Below, piece by piece: positions 37,531 to 50,192 of a stretch of DNA of 64,000 bases. How positions within the stretch are numbered: the stretch's first letter is position 1; every line of letters starts with the position of its first letter. Under the pieces are notes generated by a model. It searched no databases. It was not told where the DNA came from and saw only the letters and a program-made list of their open reading frames with translations. The DNA is from Aptenodytes patagonicus (Eukaryota > Chordata > Aves > Sphenisciformes > Spheniscidae), in the NCBI RefSeq assembly GCF_965638725.1, contig NC_134975.1:682861-746860 (forward strand), written 5' to 3'. A program made the translations under genes and the position numbers.

Positions 37531-40500
37531 AAAAATGAAAAGTACCTTTTTTTTTTTTGAACAAGACCTGCGTGCCGGTGTTCGGCTGACAGCCGGCGAG
37601 GACAGCTTGTGCCCCTAGGGTTGGGAGAGGGGAAGACGGTTAAACCGGGGCATGAGGAACATAAATGACAAGGGGAGCAAAAGTCCGGGGAGATAAGGAA
37701 GGTCAGAGACTCTCAAAGGCTTTAAAAACGGAGCTTCTCAGGCAGTGACCTGCGGAGGCAGATGCGATGGCTGGGGAGTGGGTTTCTTCTCACAGCCGAG
37801 AGGCCTCGGTGTGACTTCAGCTGAAGGACCGATGTGGCAGGGTAGTCACCGGTGCCACTCCTGCCTGCTTCCACCTTCATTTTGTTTGCCGAATCAGCTG
37901 CAACCCAAGTACGATTTTCTTATCTGTGGTGTTTAACGGCAGTATCAGTGTAAACCTCACATGTGTAAGTGACTTTTGGCTGCTAATAAATGGAAACGGG
38001 GTGTAAAAGTGATGAAAAACAATACCTGGAACCCTTTATCTGTATATCTAAAAGTAGTTTCCTCATTGCCAGGAATACATGCTGTCTGCCCAAGGCGTCG
38101 GGACCTGCTGACGTGACTTCTGAGTTCTGATCTTCCCGGTCAGTGGGACACTGGTGAGTGACTCTCCCGGCTCAAACAAAAGTCCTGCGCGTGTTCACAA
38201 TTCCCAGAAGCTTTTGGTGGAAGCCCTGGTGTGCCGGGTGAGGTGAGTTAGGTTGAAAAGGGCGTTCTTAACGCAATGCCTTCCTACTCTCTCTCTCTCT
38301 TGAAAAGTCTGTGCCTTTTCCTAGGGGTTTGCACACCAGAAACCTGCGTTCTCCTTTGCTACGGACCTTTCTGTCCCCACTGCTGCAAGCTGGATGCCCG
38401 GCTCCCATAGGTGCCATTTCAATTTCTCAATGCCAGGCTGCAACGCCCAACACCTTCCGCTTTATCAGTGCTCCCTCTCCTCCACCTTGCTTGGGCAAGA
38501 AGCCTCCCACGATCGGCTAGCGCGATGGGTGAGGTGATTGCTGGGGCTGGGGGGGGGGAACCTGACGGTTCCCTTGCCCACCGGGCAGGCTGGCGTCCCC
38601 GTGCCATCTGTCACCCGCTGCCAGGCGAGGGACGTGGCTTTGGGAGCTGCGTGTGTCGCATCAGGTCTGCAAAGGCTTCGCTTCTCTCCCCCGCCGCAGG
38701 GACGTGGGTAGTGCTGACATGGGGGGGTTCCTTTATAAATAAGAACTCGTAGCTCCATAAATACCCCTGTTTAACAGAATGCAGAGAAGATACAAGCGTG
38801 GTCTATATTTAGACTTGCTTAGTTTTGTGGAACATGCGGCGTCCTTGATCAGACCTGCGAGCGTTAGCTCACCTCTGTGTCCCCGGAGGGATGGCGAGTA
38901 CCGGCTGCCACGTGGAGAGCTTGAACACGGCGCCCTGGGAGAGGCGGGCTGAGACACGCTTTGTCTTTCATCGATCCTCGTCCTCCCAAGGCCCTTGTGT
39001 CCTGCCTAAGAGGGCACTTTTTTTTTTAGCTTGGTGGTGTATTCACCGGGTAAAGGGATTTTTATTTCCATAGCCCGGCTTACGCCGAATGTGGAGATGG
39101 TGCTGCCTAGTTCCTAATCCTGAACTTAAATCTCTAATTTTGGGGGCCCTCCCCTAAGGGGGAGAGCCCTTCTCAACCCAGTAGCCCTGGCACGTTGCTT
39201 TCCTCTAGCCTTTCGCCCTGGGATCGGGGTGCAGGAAGTTTTTTTTTTTTACCTGTCTGTGCCTGATAACTGGAGTTTCAAGTTGTGCTCTCGCTGGCAC
39301 GCTCGAAAGAGAGGCGATTGTTTTCCGAGCGTCTCTGCTTCGTGCTCAGACGTTCGAGTAATCCTGTGGTCTGGTCAGTGTTGGACAGAGGAGGAGAAAC
39401 CTGTTTTTTCTGTGCTCTGGCTGCTGCCCTGGGTGGCCTCCCACACTCTTTTCCTTGTTGACACCGCACGTTATTGGGAGAGGACGCAAAACCTGGTGTG
39501 GTTGGGCTGCCTGATGCTCTTGAAATAGAAACTATCACTCACCGTAGCCGGGTAGGAGACTCTGTACCAGAACCGTTGCACATCCACGGGGCTACTGCCC
39601 TGCAAGAAACCCTTCCTTCTGTTTATTTTGCTTGTCATGGGCGACAGAATTTCAAACTAGTGAAGTATGTTGGGACAATACGTCTGTGACCGTGGTTGCG
39701 TGATCTTTGTTAAAAAAAAACCAACAACTTAGCCGGGGAAAAGGATGAGGTGGCATCTGAGGCAACGCGCCGGCAGCACTGGGTGCCTAAACCCATGGGT
39801 AATGTGTCGACCGACTCATAGGAGGGGTGATGCCGAACTTTCGGCAGGCCGGGGACAGTGCTTAGTGGGCTCCTCCGCTCGCAGACGCTGCGGTCACAAG
39901 CACAGGAAAATGGAATTTCTGGTTCTTTTTTTTTTTTTTTTTTCTGCAGCCCAAACGTACCTGGCCAGAGCGCTTTCTGCTCCAGGGCAAGCTGAACTGA
40001 AAATGGCTGACGTGGGGGGGGGGGGGGAAATGGGATTGCTACAGCTCAGCTCTGGGAAGGAGAAAAGCAGAATTACCCGCAGATTTCTTAGTAGAGGGGA
40101 ACAATTTTAACGCTGCTCACCCACTCACTTCCTTAAGTAGCAGTGAAATTGCTGGAGAAGGAACTGCCTGTCGAGGGCAGGGCATGAGACTGCCTTGGCA
40201 TCACGTGCCGTGGCTGTGCTTAGCTCTGAATTTACCTGTTGGCTTGTCCAGACAGGCAAGAGAAGCGGAGACGTAGGAGCCGGCTCCTTCTAGTCATGTT
40301 CCCCGGGCACCCGCTGCAGGTAAATAGCCGGCCTGGGCCGGGAGAGCAGCGATAGGCTCTAATTCTGACCCAAACTTCACTTTGAGGGGGGAAAAATAGC
40401 AATTAATGCGAAGGTTTAACGGTCACTGGGTTTGTTTTATCTTTCATCTCCTTGGTGAGAGATGAAATGGGGACGTCCTCTTTTTGTCAGACTTCTGTTT

Positions 40501-41150
40501 TGCTTCTTGCTCTTTTTTTTCCCCCCCCCTTCTGACTTGGTGCTCTTGTCTCTCTTAACCTGTAGCTGCTTCATTTCTAACTGTCCTTTAATCAGCTGAA
40601 TGGAGATCTGCTGAGAAATCACTGCTCTGCCTGTGGCTCTTAAGGAAACTGAGGTTCGGGAATGCTTGGGCTGGAGAGAGGTGCGGGGGCACGGGCTGGA
40701 CGTCGGCATGGGTGGAAGGTGGGGAGGAAGAAAGCAAAGACTAAATATAAGTAACGAACAAGGAGACATCGCGATGACAAGCTGAGCTTCTGGAGCTTGC
40801 GGGCAAGGCAGAGATCCTTTCTGAGGAGATGGTGAGAGGTAGTCTGGTCCCGGGGACGTTCGCTTGTAGCTCTTACCCTCTTGTATCTGCACGCATGCAA
40901 ATATTCCTGGCTGTGGAATGGCTTCAGAGATGATGTGACTCAGTGTTTTTTTTTTTTCTCTCCCATAAATTGGAAACGTCCCACTGATGCTCCAGCTCTG
41001 TCTCTTCAGTGCAAGCAGGTCCGGGGATACACTGATTTCTTTTTTTTTTTTTTGGGTCCCATCTTACCCAAAAGCTGGCAGCTCCCGCGGTCGTATTGTA
41101 ACGTCCCCCTTGAACGCGGTGATGAGACTTTCAGTCCTGTTATGCTGTAT

Positions 41151-41211
41151 GACGGTTGGACTCGATGATCTTAGAGGTCTTTTCCAACCTCAATGATTCT
41201 ACGATTCTATG
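41151..41211 (+). mobile_element. CR1 LINE, 3' terminal fragment
   Basis: About 60 bases: GACGGTTGGACTCGATGATC, then CTTTTCCAACCTC and ATGATTCTACGATTCTATG, the CR1 3' end with its short terminal repeat. Extremely 5'-truncated. Confidence 0.9.
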
Positions 41212-42009
41212 TTGGGAGCTAAATTTTTTTTCTTTCCTCAACAATAAGACTCCTGTAATGCCACTTACTGGCTGCTGTAATGCCAAATTCCTGGGAAACG
41301 CGCTCGGTGGTGAAGCTGGATCTCTTTTAAACCGGTGGGGAAGCCTGCTGTGGTTATCTACGTCTTGTAACAAGGGCTGGTCAAGGCTTGTGTTTCTATG
41401 GTGTTGACTTAGGGTGACTAATCCATCACAAAGCAGCTCTTCTGTCGCTTGCCCCTTCTCCGAATGCAGCATTCTCCATGTCAGTGTCTTTCCCCACCCT
41501 GATAAACGAAATGTCTTACAACTATTTAGGAAATAAGGTAGCCAGGGTAGAAATTCCGGAATCGGAGCAGCTCAACGAGCCTAGATAGATGCAAGGGGAC
41601 TTAAAAGCTTTGTCCTCTTTCATGAGAGGGTTTTGCTCGCCACGAGGTAGACTTGTGAGCGTAGGTGGGTATTTTAGACCTCTTACAGCAAGCATCTAAT
41701 GTAATCTGCTCCCAGCAGAGGTTGACCAAAGCTGCCAGGTCTCTGCTTCTGGGAATGACCTCAGATGTTGTCCTCTATCTCCTGGAATCTTAGCAAATTA
41801 GTTTATTATTTCCAAAGGCCGCTGGAGCAGATCGGCGGCCTCGGAAGGGCCCTATCTCTTCCACATACGTTATGACTTTGTGAATCCCAAGACCTTGAAT
41901 TCCGGACTCTTCCTGCGGAGCTCCGGGTTGGTGCCTTGCAGTCTCGATACGAGTGCCACCGGAGTGGCTGGCCTGGCTTAACGCCCTTATTTCAAGCGAG
42001 GCTGGGGAA

Positions 42010-42374
42010 TTGAAAAGAAGAGGAGGCTGAGGGGAGACCTCATCGCTCTCTACAACTGCCCAAAAGGAGGTTGTAGCGAGGGGGGGGTCGGTCTCTTCTC
42101 CCAAGTAACAAGAGATAGGACGAGGGGAAACGGCCTCAAGTTGCACCAGGGGAGGTTTAGATTGGATGTGAGGAAAAATGTCTTTACTGAAAGAGTGGTG
42201 AAACATTGGAACAGGCTGCCCAGGGAAGTGGTGGAGTCCCCATCCCTGGAGGTATTTAAAAGACGTGTAGATGAGGCGCTGAGGGACATGGTTTAGTGGG
42301 CATGGGGGTGTTGGGTTGACAGTTGGACTCGATGATCTTAGAGGTCTTTTCCAACCTCAGTGATTCTACGATTG
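42010..42374 (+). mobile_element. CR1 LINE, 5'-truncated copy
   Basis: Starts within the end of the second open reading frame (AAGAGGAGGCTGAGGGGAGA) and continues through the 3' UTR to GTGATTCTACGATT. Same subfamily as the copies at 45.1, 51.7 and 59.7 kb. The upstream 41212-42009 is unassigned. Confidence 0.92.
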
Positions 42375-45142
42375 CCCGCGTTACCTGGTTGCGTGGGTTT
42401 AGCTGTGGCATTGAAAGGGAGCTCGTGTGGCTCTCCCAGCCCTCCCACCCTCTCCTGGGCAGCCCGAAACCAGCCAGGAGCTGCTTCTGCTGAAGAGTGG
42501 ATGTTCAGCTCCTGGCACTTGCTCCAAGTCAGGGGGACGGAGCTTCAAATTCTCTTCAGCCGAGCTTCAGTTCCTTGCCCAAATCGAGGGCACGTCTCCA
42601 GCAGATCATTATTTCTATGCCGACTTCAGTAGTATTCTGCAGCTTAATCAGCTGAAGTTTTTCCTCCATCTCTAGCAAAAAAACCCCCCAAATAACCCCA
42701 ATACAGGCTTGATATGATAAACGAAATATTTTCAGTATTAAAGTTGCTGGAGTCCCTGGGGGGGTGTGTATTCTTGGTGCGATTTTTTTCTCTCTCTGGT
42801 GGAGAGTGATAGAGCAATTTGCATTCTTAGCAAGAACCTGTTTGCATATATTTCGAAATAAGGGAGAAGCTGTTAAGGAGCGTGGTATTTGCCACATGCA
42901 GGGACAGCTCCTTTCCCTTGGCCTTTCCTGAGTTTTTTTTTTTGGAATACGAGAGAAAGGCTTCCTCGGCTGCTTTTACCGTGGAATTAGTGATTGGGAA
43001 ACGAAGGCAGAGACGAAGCACGCAAGCAGCTTGGAGGGAGAGGAGGGGACGATTGAAATCGAGGAAGGGTTTGGGTGACGCGAAGTGTCACGGGGAAGCA
43101 TCTGTGGGGGGGGAGAAAGAAAAAACAACGCTGTTCTCAGTTTGTCTGAGCAGAATATTCCCTTTGACCTGTCCTTGCCGTGCCCTGCAATTAGCTGGGT
43201 GCAAATGTGGTGGCGTTACTCGGAGGCACAACGGTGCAGGCAGAGCAACGGTGATATCAGCGTGGAAATCATGTTGACTAAGCTAAAGGCAGAGTTTCCA
43301 TTGGAAACACTGGCTTGGGGAAATAACTCTTCTAGATAAGAAGTGAAAATGTGGAAGAAGGAAATAGCTATTACGTGCTACTCCTCTCTGTAGTTAAAAT
43401 TACCGGCCGAAGGGGTAGGAAAGGCAGAGACATCTGCTGCTGCTGATTTGTGAACGGGTTAGGGTTACAGCACCTTAATGCCAAACACCGCGCACCGCGG
43501 CTGGCGTAGATTTAATTTAGGAGCCTGTTCTGCAGTTGGGAATGCTTCGCGCTCAGCCAGCTCTGCCATCCTGCCAGATTGCCATCCAGGAGCCCAGGGC
43601 GAGCCAAGCGCCTGGCCTGGCGACGCTGCTTCTGCGTCCTCTGGCTGAGGACACGGACCCTGCACGTGGAGGTCGTCATCTTTAAATTTCAATTAAAAAA
43701 AAAAAACCCATAGCAGGCAAAAATAAGTGCCGGCAGCACCGGCTGTGGCGCTGCAGGGAGAGGGGCCGTGCCGGTAAACACGTATTTGTTCACCGTATCC
43801 GTCTGAAAAGCAAACAGAACTCTGCTGCTTATGGCTCAGCAGCAGCAGCCCTGCAGTGGCCTCGGCTCGTCACGAGGTGCCTTTGGTAGCTCCAGGCTTG
43901 ATTTTTTTTTTTTTTTTTCTCTTTGCTTTTTTTGTTGTTGTTGTTGATAGCTTCCCACAGCTAGCTCTGTTCTGCAGCTCTTCAACAACTTAGGACAGTC
44001 AAACGGGATGTCCCGCAGTCGAGGATCAGGCTGAGCGTGACTTTTTCTCCGCTTCCCCAGCCTCTGCGGTGACAGCAAAAAAAAAAACAAACCAAACCAC
44101 CTTAGTGGGACTAACTTTCTTCTGTACTTTGTCCTTCTTTTTCTCCTGAGCTAATGAATACTTAGGGCAGGGACGATGCCGGCTGAGAGCTGGCCTGCCT
44201 TAAGCGGCATCTCCCAGGGAAGCAAGCGGGGAGCTCCCGGCAGCCTCCTGTCGCCGCTCCGTAAGCAGACCTGCCGTAGCTTTGCAGGGACAGGAGCTCG
44301 GGGCGTCCGGCGAGGAGGCCGGTTGGATGCACCCGAGGCGTAGCCAGGAGCAGGCTCTTCCCCTGAATCCGTGCAAAGCGCCTTGCGGGCCGCTTCGGTG
44401 GGTCAGAGGGGAGGTTGGACAGGGCTGAATCCTTCCTGTGAACTGGCACCTGTGCACCTACTTTCCCGGTAACTTCAAAGCTGAATGATCCTCTTCCAGC
44501 ATCCGCTTCAGCCCCTCGGTCACAAGAGGGAGGTGAAACCGGGTTTCCGTGCTGGTGCCAAACCAGCTGCAGCCCGATCAGCATGGCACGATTCAATCCG
44601 CCGTGGGAAGGAGCCCGCGGTAACCGCTTGGCGGACCTGCAAGCGTGAACGTGCCACGCGCGTTCGCCGTGTCTGCGGACCGGTTTCGACAAACGGGAGC
44701 GTTTTGGGGACAAAAGTGCACGGACCAAACCCCTTGGTTGACCATCTCCACCCCTGCGGTCGCTGCGGTGCCCTCGGGCGTAGCGATGCAGGTACTCCGG
44801 GAAAAGCTGTAACGCCTGAAACTCATCGCGTCGACTAGTCTGTCGCCCCGACCGCGTCTTTCCTGGGCTCTCCATCTCGGCAGAGCTGCTTGCTGGGATT
44901 GCAGCCCGGCGTAGGCTGCTCCTGGGAAGGTTTTAGGCTAACCCAGCTGTGCCGGAGAGCTGAAAAGCGCTTACGTCAAGCCTCACATCAGCTAAGCTGA
45001 TGCGGCATTGTGTCTTCGGCTGCTGGGCTAGGTCTGGAAGAAGGTCCGCGTGCCCTTTCAGAGCATGCAGTGAAGAGGTGGGGATGGTAAGCTGAGAAAA
45101 CCTGGTGTCTTGCGGGTTTTTCTAGCAGAATAAGAGTAAAAT
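42375..45142. other. Noncoding interval, nothing recognised
   Basis: Unique sequence with small homopolymers (T16 near 43902). A minus-strand frame of 237 residues at 44162-44875 is long for chance but has no domain, no low-complexity cause I can identify and no supporting splice context. I leave it uncalled. Confidence 0.45.
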
Positions 45143-45777
45143 AGCCAGCAGTGTGCCCAGGCGGCCAAGGAGGCCAAGGGCATCCTGGCCTGTATCAGAA
45201 ATAGTGTGGCCAGCAGGAGCAGGGCAGTGATCGTGCCCCTGTACTCGGCCCTGGTGAGGCCGCACCTCGAATACTGTGTTCAGTTTTGGGCCCCTCACTA
45301 CAAGAAGGACGTCGAGGTGCTGGAGTGTGTCCAGAGAAGGGCAACGAGGCTGGTGAGGGGTCTGGAGAACAAGTCTGATGAGGAGCGGCTGAGGGAACTG
45401 GGGTTGTTCAGCCTGGAGAAGAGGAGGCTGAGGGGAGACCTCATCGCTCTCTACAACTACCTGAAAGGAGGTTGTAGCGAGGTGGGGGTCGGTCTCTTCT
45501 CCCAAGGAACAAGCGACAGGACGAGAGGAAACGGCCTCAAGTTGTGCCAGGGGAGGTTTAGATTGGACGTGAGGAAAAATGTCTTTACTGAAAGAGTGGT
45601 GAAACATTGGACCAGGCTGCCCAGGGAAGTGGTGGAGTCCCCATCCCTGGTAGTATTTAAAAGACGAGTAGATGAGGCGCTTAGGGACATGGTTTAGTGG
45701 GTGGTGGTGTTGGGTCGACGGTTGGACTCGATGATCTTAGAGCTCTTTTCCAACCTCAATGATTCTATGATTCTATG
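45143..45777 (+). mobile_element. CR1 LINE, 5'-truncated, end of ORF2 still open
   Basis: The frame 45206-45697 encodes the last 163 residues of the CR1 ORF2 ([42 protein letters not shown]-type ending, then stop), downstream of the reverse-transcriptase core. The 3' UTR ends ATGATTCTATGATTCTATG. It lacks the endonuclease and nearly all of the RT, so it is not mobile. The open frame suggests a fairly young insertion. Confidence 0.95.
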
Positions 45778-48700
45778 AAAATGGCTCTGTCCTGTTCCGG
45801 GGGCGGCGTAACTGGATTTGGCAGTAATCAGGGGACTCTGTTTTAGGTAGCGCAGACAGGCAGCTGCACCAGGACTTTAAATTCTGGTTGTAAATACAGC
45901 ACTGTACTAGCACCTAAGCTATTACTGAGATGATCCAGTTTACCATCTTACAGCTGCCTCTTTCCTTAAACAAATCGCAAACACATGCAGCAGCTTCCGA
46001 GTGAAAGAAAACCAACACGACTTCCATGGTGCATATCCAATCTGTGTTGGTTGGGTGGGTTGTTTTGGTGGTTTGTTTGGGGGTTTTTTTGGGTTTGGGT
46101 TTTTTTTTCATTTTTGTCGCCTTACCCAAGCTTTCTGGCCCGCGCGGCGTGGGTTCGGCGACCGCTGTCACTTCTCGTTCGTGACTAACACCCTCCCGTG
46201 GCACCGCTCAGGAAATGAGGCACTCTGCAGCTCGCTCACTGCAGGCACGGTGGTCTCCCCGCTCCAGGAGATGCCTAGCTATTTTTTTTTTTGGGGGGGT
46301 TCCGTTCAAGCTTAACGCATTGGGAAAGGGGTTTGGGTGGGGGTTTGTTTTTTTTTGGCTCTCTGTGGCTCGCAGACTCGGAGGCACGGTCCCAGGCGGT
46401 GCCGCTTGCTTCAACGAAAGCCTGCAGAGCAAAGGCGGTGTCTGCGGGCAGGGGGATCCTCGCCGGGAGGAGAGGCATCCCTTGCAAAGCGCGTGCCTCC
46501 ATGGTTAGCTTTCCCCCCCCCCCCCCCTGCAGTATGTGCAGATCGGGCAGGGAGGCGGTGGTCCGCGGTGGTCCGCGGTGGTGCCCTTTCTCGTTCGAGG
46601 CACGGGGGTTCTCAATCGTATGATTAAATACAACTTGCTTTGAAGCGCCAGCTCCCAGGAGGATCGAGTGAGCAAGGAATACTGCCGTGTTTGTGTGAGA
46701 GGGTAACAGGATCTGTGGAGCCCGAATACCACGACTGGCCTCATCCAACACATGCGACCCCCCCCCCCCCCCCCCCGGGTCTCTTCCAGGTCTGAACTCA
46801 GCTTTGCGAGGGCTGGGACCTCAGAAGCCGCTGGGCTTGGGGGTTCCCCCCCCCCCCCCCCGACTTCCCGCTCCCTGCTCTCCCGTTCCTGGGGTGTGCT
46901 GCCCTAGCACGGCTGCGTTTGATCTGCCCTGCTGTTTGCTCTACCAGTTGGCAAACTTTCACCCTTCCCTCTCCTTATTTTCCGGGTTTTTTTTTCTTTT
47001 TTTTATTTCTGGAGCAGCCAGAGCTGCTGCAAATCGCCTCTCCCCCACATCGGGGGATCTTCTATTTAAGAAGCATCTCTCGAGGATGGGGCGGGCAGCC
47101 GCCGTGGTTCGGGTGCTGAGTGGGGGAGAGGGTAGGGAGGGCTCAGACGAGGTTGGGAGAGGTGTCTCCTGCTTTCCCGTTCCACCTAAAAGTGGCTGTG
47201 ATTTCCCACAACAGGGGAAACAGAATTGTTTAGCCCATTCCTGGAAACCAGCCCCGGTCTGGCCAGACGGAGCCCTGCTACACCCTGCTGGGAAGGGGCG
47301 CCAGCCGCCCCGGACCCCCCCCCCCCCCCCCCCAGGGGACCATGGTGCTGCTGGACCCTGACTCTGGGGTCACCAGTGCTCCCCAGTTTGGACCCGCTCA
47401 GACCCGCGAAGGGGAAAGGGCCGTTGCTGTTCCTGCACCGGCTCAAACTGGAGGAGGCAGCGGGGTTGGGAATGGCCAGTCTGTAGGAATGGGGTTTTTT
47501 TTTTGGTCTGATTGAGTAGTTTGGGCTCTTTGTCCCAGACAACGAAAATTCCTACCGCTGCGGTTGATGTAGCTGGTAGACGCGTATCCTTAAATAAGTC
47601 TGCGATGCTTTCGGGGCTGCTTTGCACAACGTCAGGTTGTGAATCGTTGCTCGACGCCTTCCTTTGAAATCCAAGTCCATGAAAGCAACGCGTTGCTGAA
47701 ACTGTTCTCCTCGTCGAAAAGCTTGTTTTGATGAGCTTTAGCCTGGAAACGCTTTTGGGGCTCCGAATCTCTAAATGAATCGGCGTCGCAGACGTGAAGT
47801 GTCAAAATGCAGCAGCTCCTTTACTCCATGCGATGTTACAAGCAATTTAGGGCCTTGCTTGTTCATGATCGGCGATCATGGGCATTAGGAGCCGGTTTAA
47901 TCTAGAGAGGGGGGGTTCAAACAAGGAGGAAGAGCCCCAGGTCAGGAGGTCTCTACTGAAAAGGCTGCTCAGGAAGCCCAAAAGTCTGATGGAGCCCATG
48001 GCAGCCTGTGACTCAATGCCGGAGGATGCTCCACCCTTTCCCGGTGCCTGTTTCTTTCCCGTTCCCGTGCCACGGTGCTTGCGGGTCCTTCACCAGCGTC
48101 GAAACTCGCTGCGTTTCGGGCCGGCTCTTGCCTCTTCCGCTGCCTTCGCTCCTCGGGGCAGGGACAGCGGTCTGCGGGCGCTCCTGCGACGCTGCAGCCG
48201 AGCACTCCTCTCTGTTATTACTCTTCCAGGCGGCCAACGGCCCCTGCTCCGGGTGGGGTGTGCCGGGCTTGCTTATCCCGGCTGGCAGACGGTCTTGAGA
48301 CCCGGCTCCGTGTCGGCAAACTCTTGCATCAAGTTGGTCCAGGGAGGATGCTTGGTCCAGTTGGTGCTTGGATGAGGCTCATCGGTTGGGAACAAGGGCA
48401 GAGCCTGAGCCAGGCCGATGCCAAACAGCCCCTTTCCATCTTTCCGCGGCCAGCCCAGGCGGCATCGATCGGTACCGGCTTGTGCCGAAAAGCCGCGGTA
48501 CAGGGAAGGTGCAAAAAGGGAAGCTCTGCCAGCCTGTGTCAGAGTTGCGGCTGGGTGAAAAGTCGCTTTCATTTATTTGTTGAAGAAGGGTTTGAGAAAG
48601 GACGCGTCGCTCGCAAAAAAAACCCCCATTTTAAAGCGATCCAGCTGCCGCTAACGCAGTGCTGGTGGGGTCTCCCTCGGCTCGCGGATCCAGGTGGGTT

Positions 48701-49607
48701 GCCGCAGCGAGCGCTCTGTCTCATTTTTTTTGTGGCTTAAATGACAAAGCGTTGTACCAGCGAAGAGTCAGGTTGGAGGTATTTTTGATGCCGTGCCCGA
48801 GCCGTAATCTGGAAATCTGTTTACTTCATTCCTTCCAGTCAGGGGAACGGCGCTTAGAAATATTTTCTGCTTTTACCTGCACATGTAAGGATTTGTTGCC
48901 TAACTGCAGTGTGAGATCCTGTAAAGATCCTTGGCTAATGTGGTAGAAGAGCTTGTAAACGGCCAGTATTAGTATCTTTTTTTTTTCCTTCTGCCTCTCC
49001 ACGCTTGTGAAGCTGCCGAGGGTTTGCACCGTGATGCTCGTCTCCGGCCAGCCCTTGTCCCTGCCGTCCGCCGGCTCCCTTGGCCCCTTTTCCCAGGCCG
49101 TTGAACAGGCTTCTCCTGCGCTTTCCCATCCAGGGTTGATGGAATTTGTGCCTGGACTCCAGCCCCCCGGGTCCTGCCTTGCAGCAGGTGAGGGGAAGCG
49201 CGCCTGCCGTCCGTAGACCTACCTTGCACGCACCGTTTGCTTGAGGACTCGTCGCCGCGCATTGGGTGCGGGAGGCTGGACGTGTTTTGCAGCCTGCCCG
49301 GAGGCTTGCGCGCTCTGTAGCTCCTGTGTGCCCGCCAAAGGCGCCGACACCTTCGGAGTGCGATCGTCCCTCACGTAAAAGAGTTGGGAAGGGTAGTATT
49401 GCTGCGTTGATGACCCTGGAAACCCAAACCTGGGTATTTAGGGACCGGCCTGTGCATCCCCCTCTCCTCCTTTCTGGTTTCCCAGTTTCTGGATGCGACG
49501 GCGAAGATGCCCGGCGATGCCGGAGGTGCGGGGTCACAGTGCGGCCCCAGGGGCCTGGCGAGAGCCCCGCCGGGCTGAGAGCAGACCTGGTCTTGCTCTG
49601 GCAACAA
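45778..49607. other. Noncoding interval, nothing recognised
   Basis: Unique sequence with T/G and C runs (46271-46287, 46511-46526, 46757-46776, 46850-46860, 47319-47334). No frame has a known domain. Confidence 0.5.
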
Positions 49608-50192
49608 TTTTTTTTATTATTTCTTTCTTTTTATTATTTCTTTTTTTTTATTATTTCTTTTTTTTTATTATTTCTTTTTTTTTATTATTTCTTTTTTTTT
49701 ATTATTTCTTTTTTTTTATTATTTCTTTTTTTTTATTATTTCTTTTTTTTTATTATTTCTTTTTTTTTATTATTTCTTTTTTTTTATTATTTCTTTTTTT
49801 TTATTATTTCTTTTTTTTTATTATTTCTTTTTTTTATTATTTCTTTTTTTATTATTTCTTTTTTTATTATTTCTTTTTTTTTATTATTTCTTTTTTTTAT
49901 TATTTCTTTTTTTTTATTATTTCTTTTTTTTATTATTTCTTTTTTTTATTATTTCTTTTTTTTATTATTTCTTTTTTTATTATTTCTTTTTTTATTATTT
50001 CTTTTTTTATTATTTCTTTTTTTATTATTTCTTTTTTTATTATTTCTTTTTTTTTTTATTATTTCTTTTTTTTTTTATTATTTCTTTTTTTTTTTATTAT
50101 TTCTTTTTTTTTTTTTATTTCTTTTTTTTTTATTATTTCTTTTTTTTTTTTATTATTTCTTTTTTTTTTTATTATTTCTTTTTTTTTTTTTA
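49608..50192 (+). repeat. 0.58-kb T-rich tandem array (TTATTATTTC + T5-T10)
   Basis: More than 30 copies of TTATTATTTC are separated by T runs. The first block is a regular 18-mer (eight T); the middle copies have shorter T runs, and the last block (from about 50040) has longer ones, so at least three sub-blocks of different period exist. Frames of 250-350 residues made of Phe, Ile, Leu, Tyr and Ser across it are repeat artefacts. Position is within the presumed VDR 5' intron. Confidence 0.96.

Larger units (their letters stand above)
33501..41150. other. Noncoding, probably VDR 5' intron; nothing coding seen
   Basis: Sequence becomes less GC-rich downstream. Noted: an AT-rich, TAAT-containing stretch at about 34390-34510; A17 near 35400; a 29-base G run at 36250-36278; a (CT)n at about 38287-38302; a T run near 39929-39943. 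A faint CR1-like 3' end lies near 37466-37530. No open frame here carries a recognisable domain. Confidence 0.5.

Noticed and set aside
44162-44875. Minus-strand 237-residue frame
   Set aside because: No recognisable motif, no neighbouring exon, arginine-rich as expected of noncoding GC-rich DNA. Kept only as a note.
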